From positions 1 through 6,899 of the forward strand of contig MGUL01000179.1 of NCBI GenBank assembly GCA_001800005.1: DNA of 6,899 bases. The letters are read 5' to 3'. Shown here one piece after another: positions 5,892 to 6,899 of this stretch. The notes under the pieces were generated by a model. That model saw nothing but the letters and a program-made list of their open reading frames with translations, did not search any database and was not told the origin of the DNA. Each line of letters begins with the position of its first letter. Within the stretch, counting starts at the first letter, position 1. Position numbers and translations under genes: made by a program. The DNA is from Elusimicrobia bacterium RBG_16_66_12. GTDB taxonomy: Bacteria; Elusimicrobiota; Elusimicrobia; UBA1565; UBA9628.

Positions 5892-6899
5892 ATGGCCTCG
5901 CCGGCGCATCCCGAAAGCACGCCCCCGGCAGTATCCATCATCGTTCCTTGCTACAACGAAGAGGGCACCATCGGCGGACTGTTGACCGCCATCGGCGCCC
6001 AGACCTTTCCCTCCCACAATGTGGAAGTGGTCATCGCCGACGGGCAGTCCACCGACGGGACACGCAAGGCGATCGAGGACTTCGCCGCCAGCCGGCCCGA
6101 TCTGCACCTTACGTTGGTGGACAATCCGAGCCGTTCCATCCCGGCCGCGCTCAACCGGGCGATTGCCGCGTCGCAGGCGCCCGTCGTCATCCGCCTGGAT
6201 GCACACGCAGTCCCCGAGCGCACCTACATCGAACGCTGCCTGGAGGCACTGGAGCGCACCCAGGCGGCCAACGTGGGCGGCCTATGGGAGATCAAGCCGG
6301 GCCGGGACACCTGGATCGGACGGGCCATCGCAGCCGCCGCGGCCCACCCACTGGGGGCCGGCGACGCCCGCTACCGCACCAGCGGCGCCGAGGGTCCGGT
6401 CGACACGGTGCCCTTTGGCGCCTATCCCCGGGAGTGGCTCGACCGCGTCGGACGTTTCAACGAGGACCTACTCACCAACGAAGACTATGAGTACAACGAG
6501 CGCATCCGCCGCCTGGGTGGGGTAGTCTGGTTCGATCCGGCGATCCGGTCCGCCTACTTCGCTCGGGGGAGCCTGCCGGCGCTGTCTCGCCAGTACGCAC
6601 GCTATGGGTTCTGGAAGGCCCGAATGCTGCTGCGATATCCCGCTTCCCTGAGACTGCGCCAGTCGCTTCCGCCGGTCTTCGTTATCAGCACACTCGGGCT
6701 GCTGATCAGCATGCCCTTCGTCCCGATTGCTCGGGCGGCCCTGGCGGTAGAATGGGGCGCCTATGCCGCGCTCCTGCTGTCCACCGCGTTGGTGCAAGGC
6801 GTTCGCCGCCGTTCGGCACCCATGCTGGTCGGCTTCCCGCTTGCCGTCGCCGCCATGCACCTCAGCTGGGGGAGCTCCTTCTGGTGGGGGCTTTTGACC
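5892..6899 (+). CDS. ExoA-like glycosyltransferase family 2, 3'-truncated by the window edge
   Basis: ATG 5892 lies one base after the polymerase stop (TGAcATG), which suggests translational coupling; no strong ribosome binding site is seen. The frame is open for 336 codons to the window end. After a Pro-rich start, VSIIVPCYNEEGTI (14-27) opens the GT-A domain, followed by ADGQSTDGT with Asp50, RLDAHA with Asp103-Ala-His105 as the metal-binding motif, VDTVPFGAYPREW, NEDYEYNERIRRLGG (from 196) and QYARYGFWK (234-242). This order, especially DAH, DTVPFGA, NEDYE and QYxxYGxWK, is that of the ExoA group, whose founding member adds a glucose in succinoglycan synthesis in Sinorhizobium. The C-terminal part from about residue 262 is hydrophobic with several likely membrane helices, as in ExoA. 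Role here: extension of the lipid-linked repeat unit; the exact sugar is not predictable. Reading-frame shadows cover this gene, but only this frame has family motifs. Confidence 0.92.
   Translation, partial: MASPAHPESTPPAVSIIVPCYNEEGTIGGLLTAIGAQTFPSHNVEVVIADGQSTDGTRKAIEDFAASRPDLHLTLVDNPSRSIPAALNRAIAASQAPVVIRLDAHAVPERTYIERCLEALERTQAANVGGLWEIKPGRDTWIGRAIAAAAAHPLGAGDARYRTSGAEGPVDTVPFGAYPREWLDRVGRFNEDLLTNEDYEYNERIRRLGGVVWFDPAIRSAYFARGSLPALSRQYARYGFWKARMLLRYPASLRLRQSLPPVFVISTLGLLISMPFVPIARAALAVEWGAYAALLLSTALVQGVRRRSAPMLVGFPLAVAAMHLSWGSSFWWGLLT

Noticed and set aside
5948..6490. Plus-strand open frame of 180 codons and overlapping frames in the last kilobase.
   Set aside because: They are Arg/Pro/Gly-rich shadows of the ExoA-like gene. 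The frame starting at 5892 has the full set of family motifs but runs off the window without a stop.

Overview
The window is a 6.9-kb piece of a bacterial polysaccharide (exopolysaccharide, capsule or O-antigen type) biosynthesis locus. All six protein genes lie on the + strand and are tightly packed, with gaps of 1 to about 64 bases and one 4-base GTGA overlap. There is no non-coding stretch over 300 bases. I see no tRNA, rRNA, CRISPR array, insertion sequence or convincing Rho-independent terminator. The DNA is clearly GC-rich and three of the five visible starts are GTG. That gene style, with compact cell-surface operons, fits several high-GC groups. Chloroflexota (Anaerolineae-like) is my guess, but the sequence does not prove a phylum.

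Layout, left to right: (1) the 3' part of a family-2 glycosyltransferase (2-847); (2) a second, similarly built family-2 glycosyltransferase (862-1761); (3) a GT-B fold, family-4-like glycosyltransferase (1758-2939) with an unusual nucleotide-sugar motif; (4) a polyprenyl-phosphate glycosyl-1-phosphate transferase of the WbaP/WcaJ type (2992-4407); (5) a multi-spanning O-antigen ligase/polymerase family protein (4472-5890); (6) an ExoA-like family-2 glycosyltransferase (5892 to the window end, open at the edge).

The genes fit one pathway. The phosphotransferase loads the first sugar-1-phosphate onto undecaprenyl phosphate at the inner face of the membrane. The family-2 and family-4 transferases extend the lipid-linked repeat unit. 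After export by a flippase that is not in this window, the ligase/polymerase family protein would join units or attach the glycan. The flippase, any chain-length regulator and any nucleotide-sugar synthesis genes would have to lie outside the window.

The individual genes belong to known families. I did not find a clear undescribed system. The best leads are in the junctions. A strong hairpin at 1725-1752 hides the ribosome binding site of gene 3 right at its GTGA overlap with gene 2. A 21-codon micro-ORF at 4410-4475 would end in the same GTGA arrangement on the preferred start of the polymerase gene.
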